Assembly: GCA_030704615.1 (NCBI GenBank)
Contig: CM060731.1
Span: 4,774,001-4,838,000, forward strand
Direction of reading: 5' to 3'
Length of the DNA stretch: 64,000 bases
From: Takakia lepidozioides
Taxonomy: Eukaryota > Streptophyta > Takakiopsida > Takakiales > Takakiaceae
Shown: positions 40,823-50,836 of the stretch, in pieces
Numbering within the stretch: the first letter of the stretch is position 1
Layout: every line of letters starts with the position of its first letter
Program-made: the position numbers and the translations under genes
The notes under the pieces: model-generated
Database searches by the model: none
What the model was told of the DNA's origin: nothing
Seen by the model: only the letters and a program-made list of their open reading frames with translations

Positions 40823-41990
40823 CTAATGGCAATTGGGGATTTGAGAAGGGCCAAACGTTTGGTTGATTAGTTTGGTTGTAGTACCAGTTTTTTGGACGTG
40901 CCAAATAAGGGAGGGTACCAACTGTATGCCGAGATATGTATATGGTTCATCTGGGCCAAGAAAGGGGAATGGTTTGTTTTGATAGTTGACATAGAGTTTA
41001 CAGTGGGAAGCAATGGCAGATTTGGTGAGCCGGCTATGGTGTGGGGCCGCAGTGATGGCGCATTTGTGGAGGCTGAGTTCCATACCTGACCACAAGTTGA
41101 AGCGATGCAATTTGGTGACTTGTCGGTTTAGGTGCTGTGGTTTATGAGCGAGGATGGTGAGATCATCTGCATAAGCGGCTGCGGAGATATCACTAGAGGA
41201 GGTTTTGTAGTGGTATCCTAACTTTCCACGGGCAAGCCATCTGAGGAGGGGTTCTAAAAAAATTATAAATAGGTAGGGGCCCTTGGATGGTGCCTCGTAG
41301 GATTAGGATAGGGGGTGGAGCCGTAGTAAGCTCCCGCATATTCCGTGGTGCTATTCGTATAAATGTTACCAATAAGCTGGATGGCATCTATGGGGTATCC
41401 CAGTTCCGTCATGATGGCAAGTAAACGTCCATGGTCAAGGGAGCCAAATGCATTCTTAAAATCAATATAAAGAAGGGAAATGTCTTGTTTTGTGAGCTTA
41501 ACATCTTCTAATGCAGAGATGACGTATTGTATTTGTCTGGTTGTACTGCGTGTGGCTCTGAAGCCCTCCTATAGGTCGCTGAGTATGCGGTGTTGCTCCC
41601 CATAAGCAGAAAGCATGGTGGTGAGCGTACTTGTGAATAGCTTGTATATGGTGTTGGCCAGTGCAATGGGACGATAGTTACTGAGGTCTGTGGGGTCGCC
41701 TTTTTTTAATAACAGTCTGGTGCGACTATGCTTCCAAGAGTGTGGGATACGTTTTAGCTGGTAGCAGAGTCTAAAAAATTGTGTAGATAATTTGATGAAG
41801 GTGCGGGTCTAGCGCTTGTAGTATAGTGTTGGGTATAAAGTCAGGGGCGGGGGTTTTGGATTTAGAAAGGGCCTTGAGGCATGAGTCATAGAGATCAATG
41901 GTAAAATAGTCCAAAATGCGGTCAGTGGTGGTTCCACGCTTATCTAATGCGAAGCCATCTATGTCATGTCACGGATAGTGTTTGATTTGA
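40823..41990 (-). pseudogene. LINE copy 2 reverse transcriptase
   Basis: On the minus strand, in several frames: LLLKKGDPTDLSNYRPIALA (fingers, about 41,650-41,720), ISLLYIDFKNAFGSLDHGRL (palm, first catalytic Asp, about 41,430-41,490) and AAYADDLTILA with the YADD box at 41,162-41,173 (+ strand coordinates). Farther down, a frame at 40,823-41,110 continues the thumb. This is the polymerase for target-primed reverse transcription. Stops and shifts (for example in DL*EGFRATRS near 41,570) make it inactive. Confidence 0.75.
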
Positions 41991-41999
41991 CATACACAG

Positions 42000-42362
42000 T
42001 CATGGGAGTGTATAGTGTAGGCAGTTTGTAACAGTGGGTGTGTAGGTTGAAGATGCTTGGGCCCATATTTCTTTGTTGATGGTTGTGAGATTGGTTATTA
42101 AGTGGCCTAGTCGGTGTCGGAGGCAGTCAATGGGTGGGTTGAGTGAGGGGTTAAAGATGGCTTTATGAGCTTTTTTGGGGTGATAATGGAGTAATTGGTT
42201 GAAGGAGAAGACGAAATTTTTATGATTGTCAGCGGCTTTTTGTTTGGTGATGTTGTATGCGGCTTTGTTTGCTTCCCTTCCTATTTTAGATAGGGCCGCA
42301 CACCAGTTAGGTATGGATGCGGGATCATTAGGTGGTGGCACAAGCGCGTGATAGGGTGCCAA
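42000..42362 (-). pseudogene. LINE copy 2 linker between endonuclease and RT
   Basis: A 120-codon frame with no enzymatic motif. It is helical and basic (SKIGREANKAAYNITKQKAA, LLHYHPKKAHKAIFNP), as is usual for the segment before the RT fingers of LINE ORF2. Confidence 0.5.
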
Positions 42363-42914
42363 GGTTGTTAAGCAGGTGATACAAGGGTTGGATCTCCAAT
42401 TGTTGTTAGGGTGGGTTGTGGATGTTTGGGGTATAATGGTGAAGGCGTGTCTGATCGTGTGATATGTATGGAGGTGCGCGGTTCAGGCTCGTTTTTGTGT
42501 GTGTGTTAGGTAGCCGCCATTTTGTGTGGAGCGGGTGGTTTGTGGGACGTCTAGGAGAGCGCAGCATGTGGCAAGGACGCTTTTGGTCATTTCAGTCATA
42601 ATGGTTGTGAGCGTGAGTTCGGCCTAGCGCCATGTGTCTTTTAGAGACAGTGTTGCGTTCTTGTTAAAGAGAATGTCAAAGATCAGTTGGAGTATAGGGG
42701 GGGCGGTGACTGGGTGAAAGAGTTGTTGAAAGGCGGCTATATTGCGTTGTGGCAACGGGGATAGTATCCGGGATTGTGGGGGTGGGGTGTGTATAGATGG
42801 GATGGGTCGGAAGGGGATGAGGGATGGGGGGAAGGTTATGGAGACAGGGTAGTGATCAGAGTTACAAATACTGTTGATGTGGATATGGCTGTTTAGATAT
42901 TGAGGTATTGCGTT

Positions 42915-43600
42915 CTATGTTTTAAGGTAAAAACCGTCCATTAGGCTGAGTGAGGAGTAGTTAAGTCCCCCTTGCCTAGAGTAGTGGTGGTCAGTGGGGA
43001 TGTATTGGAATTGGTGTAGTCGGGTGAATTTATCCCATGAGTGGTCGGGTGGGGACGGAAGTCTGTGTGTGCCATTATATGTGTGGCCAAGTAGTGCTAT
43101 GTATCTATTAAAGTCGCCGGCTAGTATGAAGTTGTGGTGTTGCGTTGTGGGTTGGGAGACGGTATTTGAGATTGTATGAAGAATCTCCGGGATTAGTGGG
43201 AGATCATCAATGTGTGATGGCATGTATAGGTGGATGAGAGTAATAGGGGGGAGAGCAGGGAGATGTAGTTGTATAATTTGGAGGTGTGACCGTAGAGGGA
43301 TGGGGACAAGTATTTTGGTGGTGGTGCTAGTGGAGTGATGCACGTGCGGAGAATACCTAGTGCGACGCCACCTCGGGCAGGGTGGTAGGCGGCGGATCGC
43401 CGGGAAAGGCATTGCGTGGCTGTTAAGGGGTGGCCATATAACATATAATAAGCCGGGAGAAGTTTGTTTAAATAGGAACTATTGCAGGTGTTGGTGTTGA
43501 GCTTGGTTTATTGTAGGAGGATAATATGCGAGGAGACGGAGTCTGTGAGAAGGTGTATGAGACTTTGAATACTTGTGGCTAGGGATCCAACATTCCAGGT
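42915..43600 (-). pseudogene. LINE copy 2 AP-type endonuclease
   Basis: CITTWNVGSLATSIQSL (about 43,545-43,600) begins the fold with the catalytic Asn of motif I. Then come ITLIHLYMPS and FILAGDFNRYIALLGHTY, with the GDFN motif at about 43,110. Next come PPDHSWDKFTRL and LNYSSLSLMDGFYL, which corresponds to the 'S-x-[IL]-D' motif. The enzyme nicks target DNA to prime reverse transcription. The first motif is in a different frame from the rest, so the domain is broken. Confidence 0.7.
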
Positions 43601-45496
43601 AGTGATGCATAGTGAGTGGTTGGGGGTTTCATTGGATGAGGGTGTGTTGGTGTGTTGGGGGGGGGTTGTGGCTAAGGTGCCATGGTGGGGGAAGAGGGGT
43701 GTGGCCGAGGCGAGGGTTGAAAGCCAAGAATTAGGGAGTGAGCTTGGAGGATTGCGTTGAGAATGGTGTCGGACAGGAATGGAACTTGTTTGAGATGGTG
43801 TGGAGGTCGTGGGTGGGGTTGGAAAGATAATTGCCAAGTATTTATGAACTTCCCCGGGGTTTGATTGGAGAAGTTGAAGCAAGGCCTGTAGATTTGTTAG
43901 GTAGTGGGGAGGTGCTAAATAGTTGTGAGGGTGGGCGGGTAATTGCTGTAGCTTGTGTAAAAAGGCACGTGCTTGTGAGTCGGGGTGGGTCAAGAAGTAG
44001 TCGTTACATATGCGCTGAAGGAAGGGTATAATTATATATGTGTTGATAGCATGGGTATGTTTGTGTGTTAGGCCCAGGATGTATGTAGGTATGGTGTGTC
44101 GATATGTGGAGGATGATAAAGGGAAATGGATGTTGGTGATGGATGTAAAGGTGTGGATGGAGTAAGTGGATGCAGGGAGCGCGGCTGGATGGAGTAAGTG
44201 GACTGTCGGGCAATATGGATGAGGTCGCCAGGGCGAGGATTGACTGTGGATGGAGAAGTGTTTTGCCGAATGGATGAAGTATCGGTTGCGGATGACGGGA
44301 GGTGGGCGGGTGGGAGATCTAATTTGATTTGAGGGGGAGACGTGTCCAGGTTGGAGGGCTGCCACGTTGGAGCAATTGGGCGGGCGGGCGTGGTGTGCGA
44401 CTAGGACGGGATGGAGCAGGAAAGGCTTGTATCTGCCTTGAGAGCTCATTAATCGGGTAGAGTGCCGGCCGCGTTGTCTATGATGGGCGTGGTTGGGATG
44501 TGTGATGAAGCGTAAGTGCACAATGTGATGTGGAGTAGGAGTAGAGAATGAGTATGTACAGAGTGAGATGGTAGTGACACTGGAATCATAACGTGTATTA
44601 GAGGATGGGGAGGTCACAAAATTGGCTTGACATAGAGCCAGTAGAGAGAGCAGAGAGAGTGCGTAGTGTGTAGAAGAATATAGGCCGTGGAGTAGGAGGC
44701 CACGGGGGCAAGGAGCTGTGTAAATACTTGAAAGAGGGCTGGAAAATGATGGATGATAATCACTTGAAAGAGCTTGTAAAAGAGAGTGGTAGTGTTGAGT
44801 GATAGTAAATGAGTGAATCCAGAAGTGATAGTAAATGATATGAATAGCAGTGAAATGAGGTAGCATTTTCCCAAGGTAACATTCTCCCAAGGGAACATTT
44901 TCCCAAGGTAGCATTTTTCCAAGGTAACATTTCCCAAGGTAGCATTTTCCCAAGGTAACAATTTGCCAAGGTAGCACTTTCCCAAGGTAGCATTTTTTCA
45001 AGGTAGCATTTTTCCAAGGTAGCATTTTTTCAAGGTAGCATTTTTCCAAGGTAGCACTTTCCCGAGGTGGCACTTTTCCAAGGTAGCATTTTCGCAAGCT
45101 AGCCAGTAGCTCCGAATATCTTGTAAAAGAGAGCCAGTGTGCCCAAGTAGCTTTGGAAGAGGAGACCGAGAGTGCTGAGTGGTCCACACTTGGAAAATAG
45201 CCTGTAAGAAAGAGATGAGGGTTAGAGCGATGAACAAATAATGGTGAGTACAGATTAGGGATAATACCAAGGAGCGAGGCCTTGTCACTTAACTGGAAAG
45301 AGAGGTACATGCTGAACAGACTTTGTCTGGTATTGGTATGACAGCAGATACGGGTATGGAAACAGGTGATTTTTATGTGGGGAGGCCAGGTAGAGAGAGC
45401 ATGGAGGGATGGTGGCAGCAGAGTAGTGCCCATAAGAGTATCTACATTCATAAGATGTGTGATAAGTCCATCGCAGTGTGACATGAGAGTGAGCAC
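43508..45496 (-). CDS. Long open frame (662 codons): LINE N-terminus fused with a minisatellite-coded repeat
   Basis: The C-terminal about 400 residues are Pro/Ser/His/Thr-rich and run into the LINE endonuclease start (ITTWNVGSL), so they are the LINE ORF N-terminal part. The middle (residues about 130-215) is a periodic stretch, NATLEKCYLGKMLPWE-like, produced by the 16-bp minisatellite at 44,857-45,100. The first about 130 residues have no motif. No start was chosen with confidence. The frame probably stays open because this strand is C-rich and poor in stops, and only the part below about 44,600 is likely LINE coding sequence. Confidence 0.4.
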   Translation of the reverse strand: MLTLMSHCDGLITHLMNVDTLMGTTLLPPSLHALSTWPPHIKITCFHTRICCHTNTRQSLFSMYLSFQLSDKASLLGIIPNLYSPLFVHRSNPHLFLTGYFPSVDHSALSVSSSKATWAHWLSFTRYSELLASLRKCYLGKVPPRESATLEKCYLEKMLPWKNATLKKCYLGKVLPWQIVTLGKCYLGKCYLGKMLPWENVPLGECYLGKMLPHFTAIHIIYYHFWIHSFTITQHYHSLLQALSSDYHPSFSSPLSSIYTAPCPRGLLLHGLYSSTHYALSLLSLLALCQANFVTSPSSNTRYDSSVTTISLCTYSFSTPTPHHIVHLRFITHPNHAHHRQRGRHSTRLMSSQGRYKPFLLHPVLVAHHARPPNCSNVAALQPGHVSPSNQIRSPTRPPPVIRNRYFIHSAKHFSIHSQSSPWRPHPYCPTVHLLHPAALPASTYSIHTFTSITNIHFPLSSSTYRHTIPTYILGLTHKHTHAINTYIIIPFLQRICNDYFLTHPDSQARAFLHKLQQLPAHPHNYLAPPHYLTNLQALLQLLQSNPGEVHKYLAIIFPTPPTTSTPSQTSSIPVRHHSQRNPPSSLPNSWLSTLASATPLFPHHGTLATTPPQHTNTPSSNETPNHSLCITTWNVGSLATSIQSLIHLLTDSVSSHIILLQ
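44857..45100. repeat. 16-bp minisatellite, about 15 units
   Basis: Units of AAGGTAGCATTTTCCC with variants (AAGGTAACATTCTCCC, AAGGTAGCACTTTCCC, one 15-bp unit). Sixteen is not a multiple of three, so the translation on the minus strand repeats every 48 bases as a 16-residue unit containing KCYLGK and LPW. No spacers as in CRISPR. Confidence 0.9.
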
Positions 45497-46385
45497 AAGC
45501 GTGACTGAAGGATTGAAAAAGAAATGGTGAGGCTATGGTTGGAGACATTACCAATTGGTCGTCAAGTAGGGCAGCAGGTGCCCATACCAGTACTGGTGAT
45601 TGTGAATATTGGATTCTTGGTGGCACTGCCGATAGTGTGTGCTGATAGTGTGCTGCCCAGATAGTGGAGTTACTGTAGTTGGGGGTGAGCTGAAACCTGG
45701 GCCAGCCCAGACAAAGCCACCCAGCAACAATTGGCCTGGCATAGGATCTGTTAATTACGGTGCCATGAACTGCATTTTTGCATTGGACTAACTTTCTTTT
45801 AAAGAGAGGGGAGGGAGGTGGGATTTGGGAGTAAAAAGCAGTACTTTGTTGAGAGATTTGAGAGGGGTGAGGACAGGTATTACCTGGTAGCAGGCCATGT
45901 TGGAGGTTAGGAGAATTATACCAGCGCCATATGGGGAGCTGTCTGCCGAGAAGTTGGTCAACGTATGCAGCAGCCATACTCCAGAGACCAGTCCACTGGC
46001 TGATGGTGCTACTCCCCGCAGCAGAAATTGCCAGCCACCATTTAGAGCTGGTTGAGGGGGTTTGGTGCCCTAGATCAGCTACCCAATAATTTGTTGAAGT
46101 ATTTGGTGCATCAGTAGCTCCACAATCTTTCAGAATTGATTGATATCCTACATCCCTGACCCCCATGCCAATAGCCCCATCGTTCTTGAAGGTGCTGTGG
46201 TGTGGCAATATATCAGCACTTGGACCGCTCAAGATGAGTTGGTGGTCAACATCAACCTCACCAGTCTGGTTGTGGTACTGCACCAATAGCCTTCCACATC
46301 TGCCAAATGGTTTGGTGGCTATCACAGTCAGTCGAAGTGTGCCCTCCAGCAGCACCTCCAAAATCAGAAAGTTGTCGTGCATCAA
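45285..46385 (-). CDS. Open frame of 366 codons, unknown
   Basis: A minus-strand frame following the PPR-containing frame with an overlap of about 128 bases. No domain recognised. The first half (VEVDVDH-like acidic strands, WWLAISAAGSS) could be coding; the second half is low in complexity. It is downstream of the PPR array and could be a diverged C-terminal extension in a shifted frame, or non-coding sequence that happens to lack stops. Confidence 0.25.
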   Translation of the reverse strand: MMHDNFLILEVLLEGTLRLTVIATKPFGRCGRLLVQYHNQTGEVDVDHQLILSGPSADILPHHSTFKNDGAIGMGVRDVGYQSILKDCGATDAPNTSTNYWVADLGHQTPSTSSKWWLAISAAGSSTISQWTGLWSMAAAYVDQLLGRQLPIWRWYNSPNLQHGLLPGNTCPHPSQISQQSTAFYSQIPPPSPLFKRKLVQCKNAVHGTVINRSYARPIVAGWLCLGWPRFQLTPNYSNSTIWAAHYQHTLSAVPPRIQYSQSPVLVWAPAALLDDQLVMSPTIASPFLFQSFSHACAHSHVTLRWTYHTSYECRYSYGHYSAATIPPCSLYLASPHKNHLFPYPYLLSYQYQTKSVQHVPLFPVK

Positions 46386-47112
46386 TAGCCCTGGAGTTTA
46401 TTGACTCCCTTTGTTGACCTAAATCAGTACTGATCCCATGTCCGCTTTGAAGACTGGCATACATGTCAACAAGGGCATTATCCACGGAGACATCTGACTC
46501 AAATCCAGATTTGATGGTTACGGCATGGACCCACTTGCCCTCCTCCGTTGCTCCTAGGCTGGCACAAGCATTGAGGATACTGAGGAAAGTGACTTTGTTT
46601 GGTTTGACACGCTCTCGTTGCATCTGCCCAGAGAGTTCTAAGGCTGCATCACCTTGACCATACTGAGTAGACCCTTCAATCATTGGAGTCAAAGAGGCTA
46701 CATACCGTTCAGGCATTTTGAAGAACACTCTGCGAGCATACACCACACTCCCACCCTTGCAATACATGGCGATAAGGGCAGTCCCCACAGACGGATCTGA
46801 TGCAAATCCAGCCTTAATGATTGCCGCATGGATCTGCTTGCCCTGTTCCAGAGCTGCTGGGACGGTACATGCATTGAGGACACTAAGAAAAGTGATCTGG
46901 GAACACCTCCCTGGAGCCCACTCCTTGCTTAGAAAGGGGTTCAAAGTAATCAGTTTACCGATTTCATCGTATGTCACAGTCTTGACGGCTGGATCCCCAG
47001 CCAGCCCTTGCTGAGGAGGTCCTGCAGTTATGGCGATCCAGGGGAGAATGTTTTGCTCAGAAATTCTGCCGAGCATTAGCCGAGCGTCAGCCACACTCCC
47101 ACACATTGGCAT
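46258..47112 (-). pseudogene. PPR protein fragment, PLS-type repeats
   Basis: Contains typical pentatricopeptide repeats: CGSVADARLMLGRISEQNI, ITFLSVLNACTVPAALEQGK, QIHAAIIKAGFASDPSVGTA, LIAMYCKGGSVVYARRVFF, VTFLSILNACASLGATEEGK and VDNALVDMYA. These are the P, L and S motif patterns of plant organelle RNA-binding proteins that guide RNA editing or processing. After the VDMYA motif (about 46,460) the PPR pattern ends, and no E or DYW domain is visible. The repeat unit continues upstream in another frame (47,118-47,340), so the array is interrupted by a frameshift near 47,115. The full protein should be much longer; this is a fragment or pseudogene. Confidence 0.7.
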
Positions 47113-47115
47113 TCT

Positions 47116-49329
47116 TCACGGTGAGTATGACTGAAATCCAGCTTTGATGGTGTCCAAATGTATACATTTACCATCCCTCAGAGCTGCTGGATGGGCACAC
47201 GCACTGAGGATACTGATAAGTGTGGTTTGCATCCATGTGAACACATTTCGTTGAGCCATATTGTCAAACCCACAGCGTGCAACCTTAACACTCCCGCATT
47301 TTGCATACATGTTGAAATAGAGAGCTGCCTGGGAGCAGAGAGAGAATTGGTTGATACGGCGTGCCATCATGCAAAGCAGCCCTGATACATATCGCCAAGA
47401 GCCTTCCTTTGCAAGAGTGTGCCCAGGCAGGCCAGACCTTCGAGATGCAGGGTTGAGACTCTCTCCACTAAGTACAGAAGCAGCAGTGTTGCTGGTGACT
47501 CGGGCATGGGTGGTCCGGTTGATGATAGATTGCTGCATGCAAGGGTTCAGCAATGGCACCATAACATGGGCAGCAGCAGAGCAGAACCAAGGATCACGAT
47601 GACAATAGGGGAGCCGGCCAGAAAGGGTAATGGCATCGCAGCCATCTTCCACCTGGTGGACAAAAAGTTGAGGTTCAAGGTGGGACTGATGAGCCAGTTT
47701 GAACATGTAGGCTTGAATGCCAAGGCCCAACCGGTCACAGTAGAAGCACCCATGTAGCATCACATTGTTGACATCGCAGTGTTGAAATATCCCATGACAA
47801 CGTGACAGCAGTTGAGTTGTCCGATTCTGAACCGCCTGATCTGCCAGCTCTATTGTAGTTAAGCTCTTCAGCCAGTCTTGGGCAGTATGCTCACATTCCC
47901 AGAAAAAGCAATGGCCCCGGATGGGGGTCTTGTTCTGATTACAGAGTTCCATAAGCTCATCGCTAGTTTGGTGGTTGATCTGACCCTGCTGAGGCTCCGT
48001 CCAACCCCCCTTGATCACGTTTTCAAACACTGTCCAGTTAAAATGTTCAAGGAAGAACTTTGCATCCAGTTCATTCAGAGTGGGGGGGGAGCAACATATT
48101 GGGGCTGTCATTTGCATCCATTTCAGCTGCCGGTGCAGCCGCCAGCAATTCTTAAGACCGTAATGGAGAAGCTGACATTTGAGCTGCAACAGGGGTTGAC
48201 GAGCCTCTTCCATGCTTGCAATCATTGAAGCAAGCCTCCATGCTCGCAGTCCTAGCTCGGGCCATGAGCTTTTTGAGAGATCCGCACGAGAAATCTTTGA
48301 ACTCTTGTTTGGAGTTGACGTAGTTGTGTTTTGCAAATCGTAGCCAGTATTGATGCTCCAAGGTCTTTGACTCTGCAGCTTGCGAGAAAGAGATGCTTGC
48401 AAGGGGGGGCAGATTTGGGTGTGCCTCTCCCCAGTTGCACCGAAGTCCTCAGCAGCATGCGGGCGGACGCCAGGGTAGACCGTCTTATACTGGCATTCCC
48501 ATGGATCTCCAGCAACACGCTTGGGCGTAAACAGGCTGAGGCAGTGAGGTGCTGTGGTGGTGGTCATACTATGGAGTGCAGAGTGGTTCAGCATAGCTGG
48601 TGTATGCTCGTGGTGCACGATGAGTGCATTAGCATGCGAAGTGAGGAAAAACACGATCAGAAGAATACAACACTTGGTGTAGCCTCCTCGCACAGCAGAT
48701 ATGGCATCCAGAGGCCATCTTCCGCCAGGTCGAGTAGTGGCACTGGCAGTATGCAGGAGGGTAGAGCACGCTGTGATGCCGAGTTCACGCAGGGCCTGAC
48801 TTGAGCACGAGAGGCTCGAAAGTAAAGGACTATAGAACAACCCACAAATGAGCATTGAGGCTTTAAATAAACACATCAGGATAGACTTGCTATGGGCGAA
48901 TCGGGTGGCCAACCTGGTGTAACCGAAGAAAGAAGCCAGTGGGTTGTACTTCAGACCTTGGGGGAGAGGTGCAGCTTGGACTGGAGATCGCCGAGAGCGC
49001 CTAGCGGGTTTCTTCAACATAAAAAGAAGGCTACGGGTGGGGGCCCCGGGCAGACCAGACTTCCAGGGGACAGCGGCGAGAGCGGCCTTGCGTTGATGAG
49101 CTCCGAAGGTGAACATCAGTGGCGCTTGCACCTGCTCAGGACACCAGTTGGTGGTGGTGGTGGTCCCGAACTCCTTGAGAAGGGATTTGGACAGTAGAGA
49201 CCCCTCTAAAAGCAACAAAAGAGAGCTTAAAAGGCACATACAGAAACTCTTGTAGGGAAGATTGACATAGAGTACGACGGGAGTAGCAGTATTGAGCTTG
49301 GGGGTGAAAAGCTTCACAGAATCTTGCAA
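47116..49329 (-). CDS. 737-codon open frame ending in PPR motifs, remainder unrecognised
   Basis: The last about 75 residues are PPR-like (FNMYAKCGSVKVARCGFDNM, ISILSACAHPAALRDGK) and connect, after one frameshift, to the array at 46,258-47,112. The first about 660 residues show no motif I recognise. They contain Cys/His-rich stretches (HCFFWECEHTAQDW; GCFYCDRLGLG) and some hydrophobic segments. A frame of 737 codons without stops is unlikely by chance in DNA of this composition, so part of it may be real coding sequence. The ATG at 49,329 is merely the first available. Confidence 0.35.
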   Translation of the reverse strand: MQDSVKLFTPKLNTATPVVLYVNLPYKSFCMCLLSSLLLLLEGSLLSKSLLKEFGTTTTTNWCPEQVQAPLMFTFGAHQRKAALAAVPWKSGLPGAPTRSLLFMLKKPARRSRRSPVQAAPLPQGLKYNPLASFFGYTRLATRFAHSKSILMCLFKASMLICGLFYSPLLSSLSCSSQALRELGITACSTLLHTASATTRPGGRWPLDAISAVRGGYTKCCILLIVFFLTSHANALIVHHEHTPAMLNHSALHSMTTTTAPHCLSLFTPKRVAGDPWECQYKTVYPGVRPHAAEDFGATGERHTQICPPLQASLSRKLQSQRPWSINTGYDLQNTTTSTPNKSSKISRADLSKSSWPELGLRAWRLASMIASMEEARQPLLQLKCQLLHYGLKNCWRLHRQLKWMQMTAPICCSPPTLNELDAKFFLEHFNWTVFENVIKGGWTEPQQGQINHQTSDELMELCNQNKTPIRGHCFFWECEHTAQDWLKSLTTIELADQAVQNRTTQLLSRCHGIFQHCDVNNVMLHGCFYCDRLGLGIQAYMFKLAHQSHLEPQLFVHQVEDGCDAITLSGRLPYCHRDPWFCSAAAHVMVPLLNPCMQQSIINRTTHARVTSNTAASVLSGESLNPASRRSGLPGHTLAKEGSWRYVSGLLCMMARRINQFSLCSQAALYFNMYAKCGSVKVARCGFDNMAQRNVFTWMQTTLISILSACAHPAALRDGKCIHLDTIKAGFQSYSP

Positions 49330-49625
49330 TGCATAGCTTAAAAGAAGCGCAAGAGTCAGGCAGTATAGAGCAGAGTGACACTATCCTTAGCAAGACAACA
49401 ACGCTGCGTAGCAGCGTAGTGAGCACGAGACTTGGCCATGGCGGCGACCAGAGAGGCAACAACGCCAAGACAAATGGGATCAAATGCCTGCAGATTTCGA
49501 AAAAATATATGATTATCAGAAGCGAGTTCCATATGACCAGAAGACATATTGGGAACTGACTCCACAAGAACGGAAAGACCATCCTTTCAAATTTCCCAAA
49601 ACGATTATGGACTGCACAGTGTACG

Positions 49626-50833
49626 ATGCACTGGAGTTGTGATTTCGTTGAATGTTGTGGAACCAACACTTATGCACAAAGTTTTGTTGGAGGAGGTTGC
49701 ACAAAGGGACGTGTGTGGCATGAGTTCAAACTTTATTATATAAAGCCTCGCTCCACCCACGGGTGGAAGCAATCTTCAGATTTGGTAATGCGAGAGGATC
49801 CGGAACGGTTTCAAAAGAGGTTTCGGGTTTCTGTCCCTACCTTTCACTATATTCTTGAATTGGTCACAGCGGAGATGACAAGGAATCCACCACTTGATAT
49901 AATCACCATAATTGGACGGCTACTCCCCGTTCCCAAACAGGTTGCAATCGCTTTGTGACGGTTTGGAACGGGTGACACGCATACGTCCATAGGGGAGTTA
50001 TTTGGGGTTGCTGATTGCACATGCGTGAACATTTGCAAAAGGTTCATAAAAACGCATATTCTTGGAGCATGCCATTACATCTACAAAGGCCTACTGGTGA
50101 GCTGGCTATGGCACAAGTGAAGACTGATTTCGAGAACATGCATGGAATACCACAAGTGTGCGGTGCAATTGACTGCACACACATTAAGTTTGATCGACCA
50201 GCTCACGAAAAAGGCTCAGATTGGTACGACCGTGATCATAATTACTCAATGATACTACAAGGTATCATAGATCACCAAGCTCGATTTATTGATGTATTTG
50301 TTGGCTTTCCTGTGTCAGTCCACGATGCTCGTGTTTTCCAGCGGTCAAACCACCATGCCCAAGTTGTAGAGAGGACACGATTGAAAAACTGACCAACGGT
50401 GGAGGTTGAAGGAGTCTATGTCCACGAGTTTATTATTGGCGATGCAGGTTACACATTGGATCGCAATTTACTGGTTCCTTGGCTTGGAGTTACTCTTCCA
50501 CGTATGTACCGGCACTTCAACTACAAGCACTCACCTACTCGCATGGTAGTTGAACATTCCTTTGGGCTATTGAAAGGAATATGGCATATTTTGAAGAATA
50601 CTATGGCATGCCCAAATTTGCGCAAGCTTCCTAGTTTAGTTGTAGCTTGTTGTTTGCTGCATAACACAATTATAGATCGTGGAGATGAAATATATGAAGG
50701 GATTGTTCTTTGGGGTCTCCATAATGAGGGATATCTACAACAAATTATGCGTGGTGCGCCTTTAGATGAGGCTCATCAATTGCAAATGACAATTGCAAAG
50801 CATACATACCTTTTAGAGGCTACCCGATTTTGA
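49626..50833 (+). pseudogene. PIF/Harbinger transposase, disrupted
   Basis: Three frames form one DDE_Tnp_4-type transposase: RFRVSVPTFHYILELV (N-terminal helical domain, about 49,815-49,860); CGAIDCTHIKFDRPAHEKG (first Asp, about 50,160) with GFPVSVHDARVFQ (second Asp, about 50,305-50,340); and VVEHSFGLLKGIWHILKN (Glu, about 50,548-50,600). Breaks: TGA at 49,956, a frameshift near 50,060, and TGA at 50,390. All three catalytic residues are readable, so decay is recent. Autonomous Harbinger elements also encode a Myb-like protein; none is seen. Terminal repeats were not located. Confidence 0.8.
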
Positions 50834-50836
50834 TGA

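Larger units (their letters stand above)
36866..44600 (-). mobile_element. LINE copy 2, nearly full length
   Basis: Minus-strand non-LTR retrotransposon of about 7.7 kb. Order 5' to 3': a Pro/Ser/His-rich N-terminal region, AP-type endonuclease, linker, reverse transcriptase with YADD, RNase H, a basic C-terminal region with a CCHC-like finger, then a (TC)n tail on its own strand. All coding parts are broken by frameshifts, several at homopolymer runs (poly-G on the + strand at about 37,055-37,078 and 40,001-40,019), some of which may be sequencing errors. The 5' end is not defined; about 44,600 is an estimate placed before the minisatellite at 44,857. Confidence 0.8.

Noticed and set aside
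44857-45100. CRISPR-like regular array
   Set aside because: Units are directly adjacent with no unique spacers; it is a minisatellite in eukaryotic DNA.
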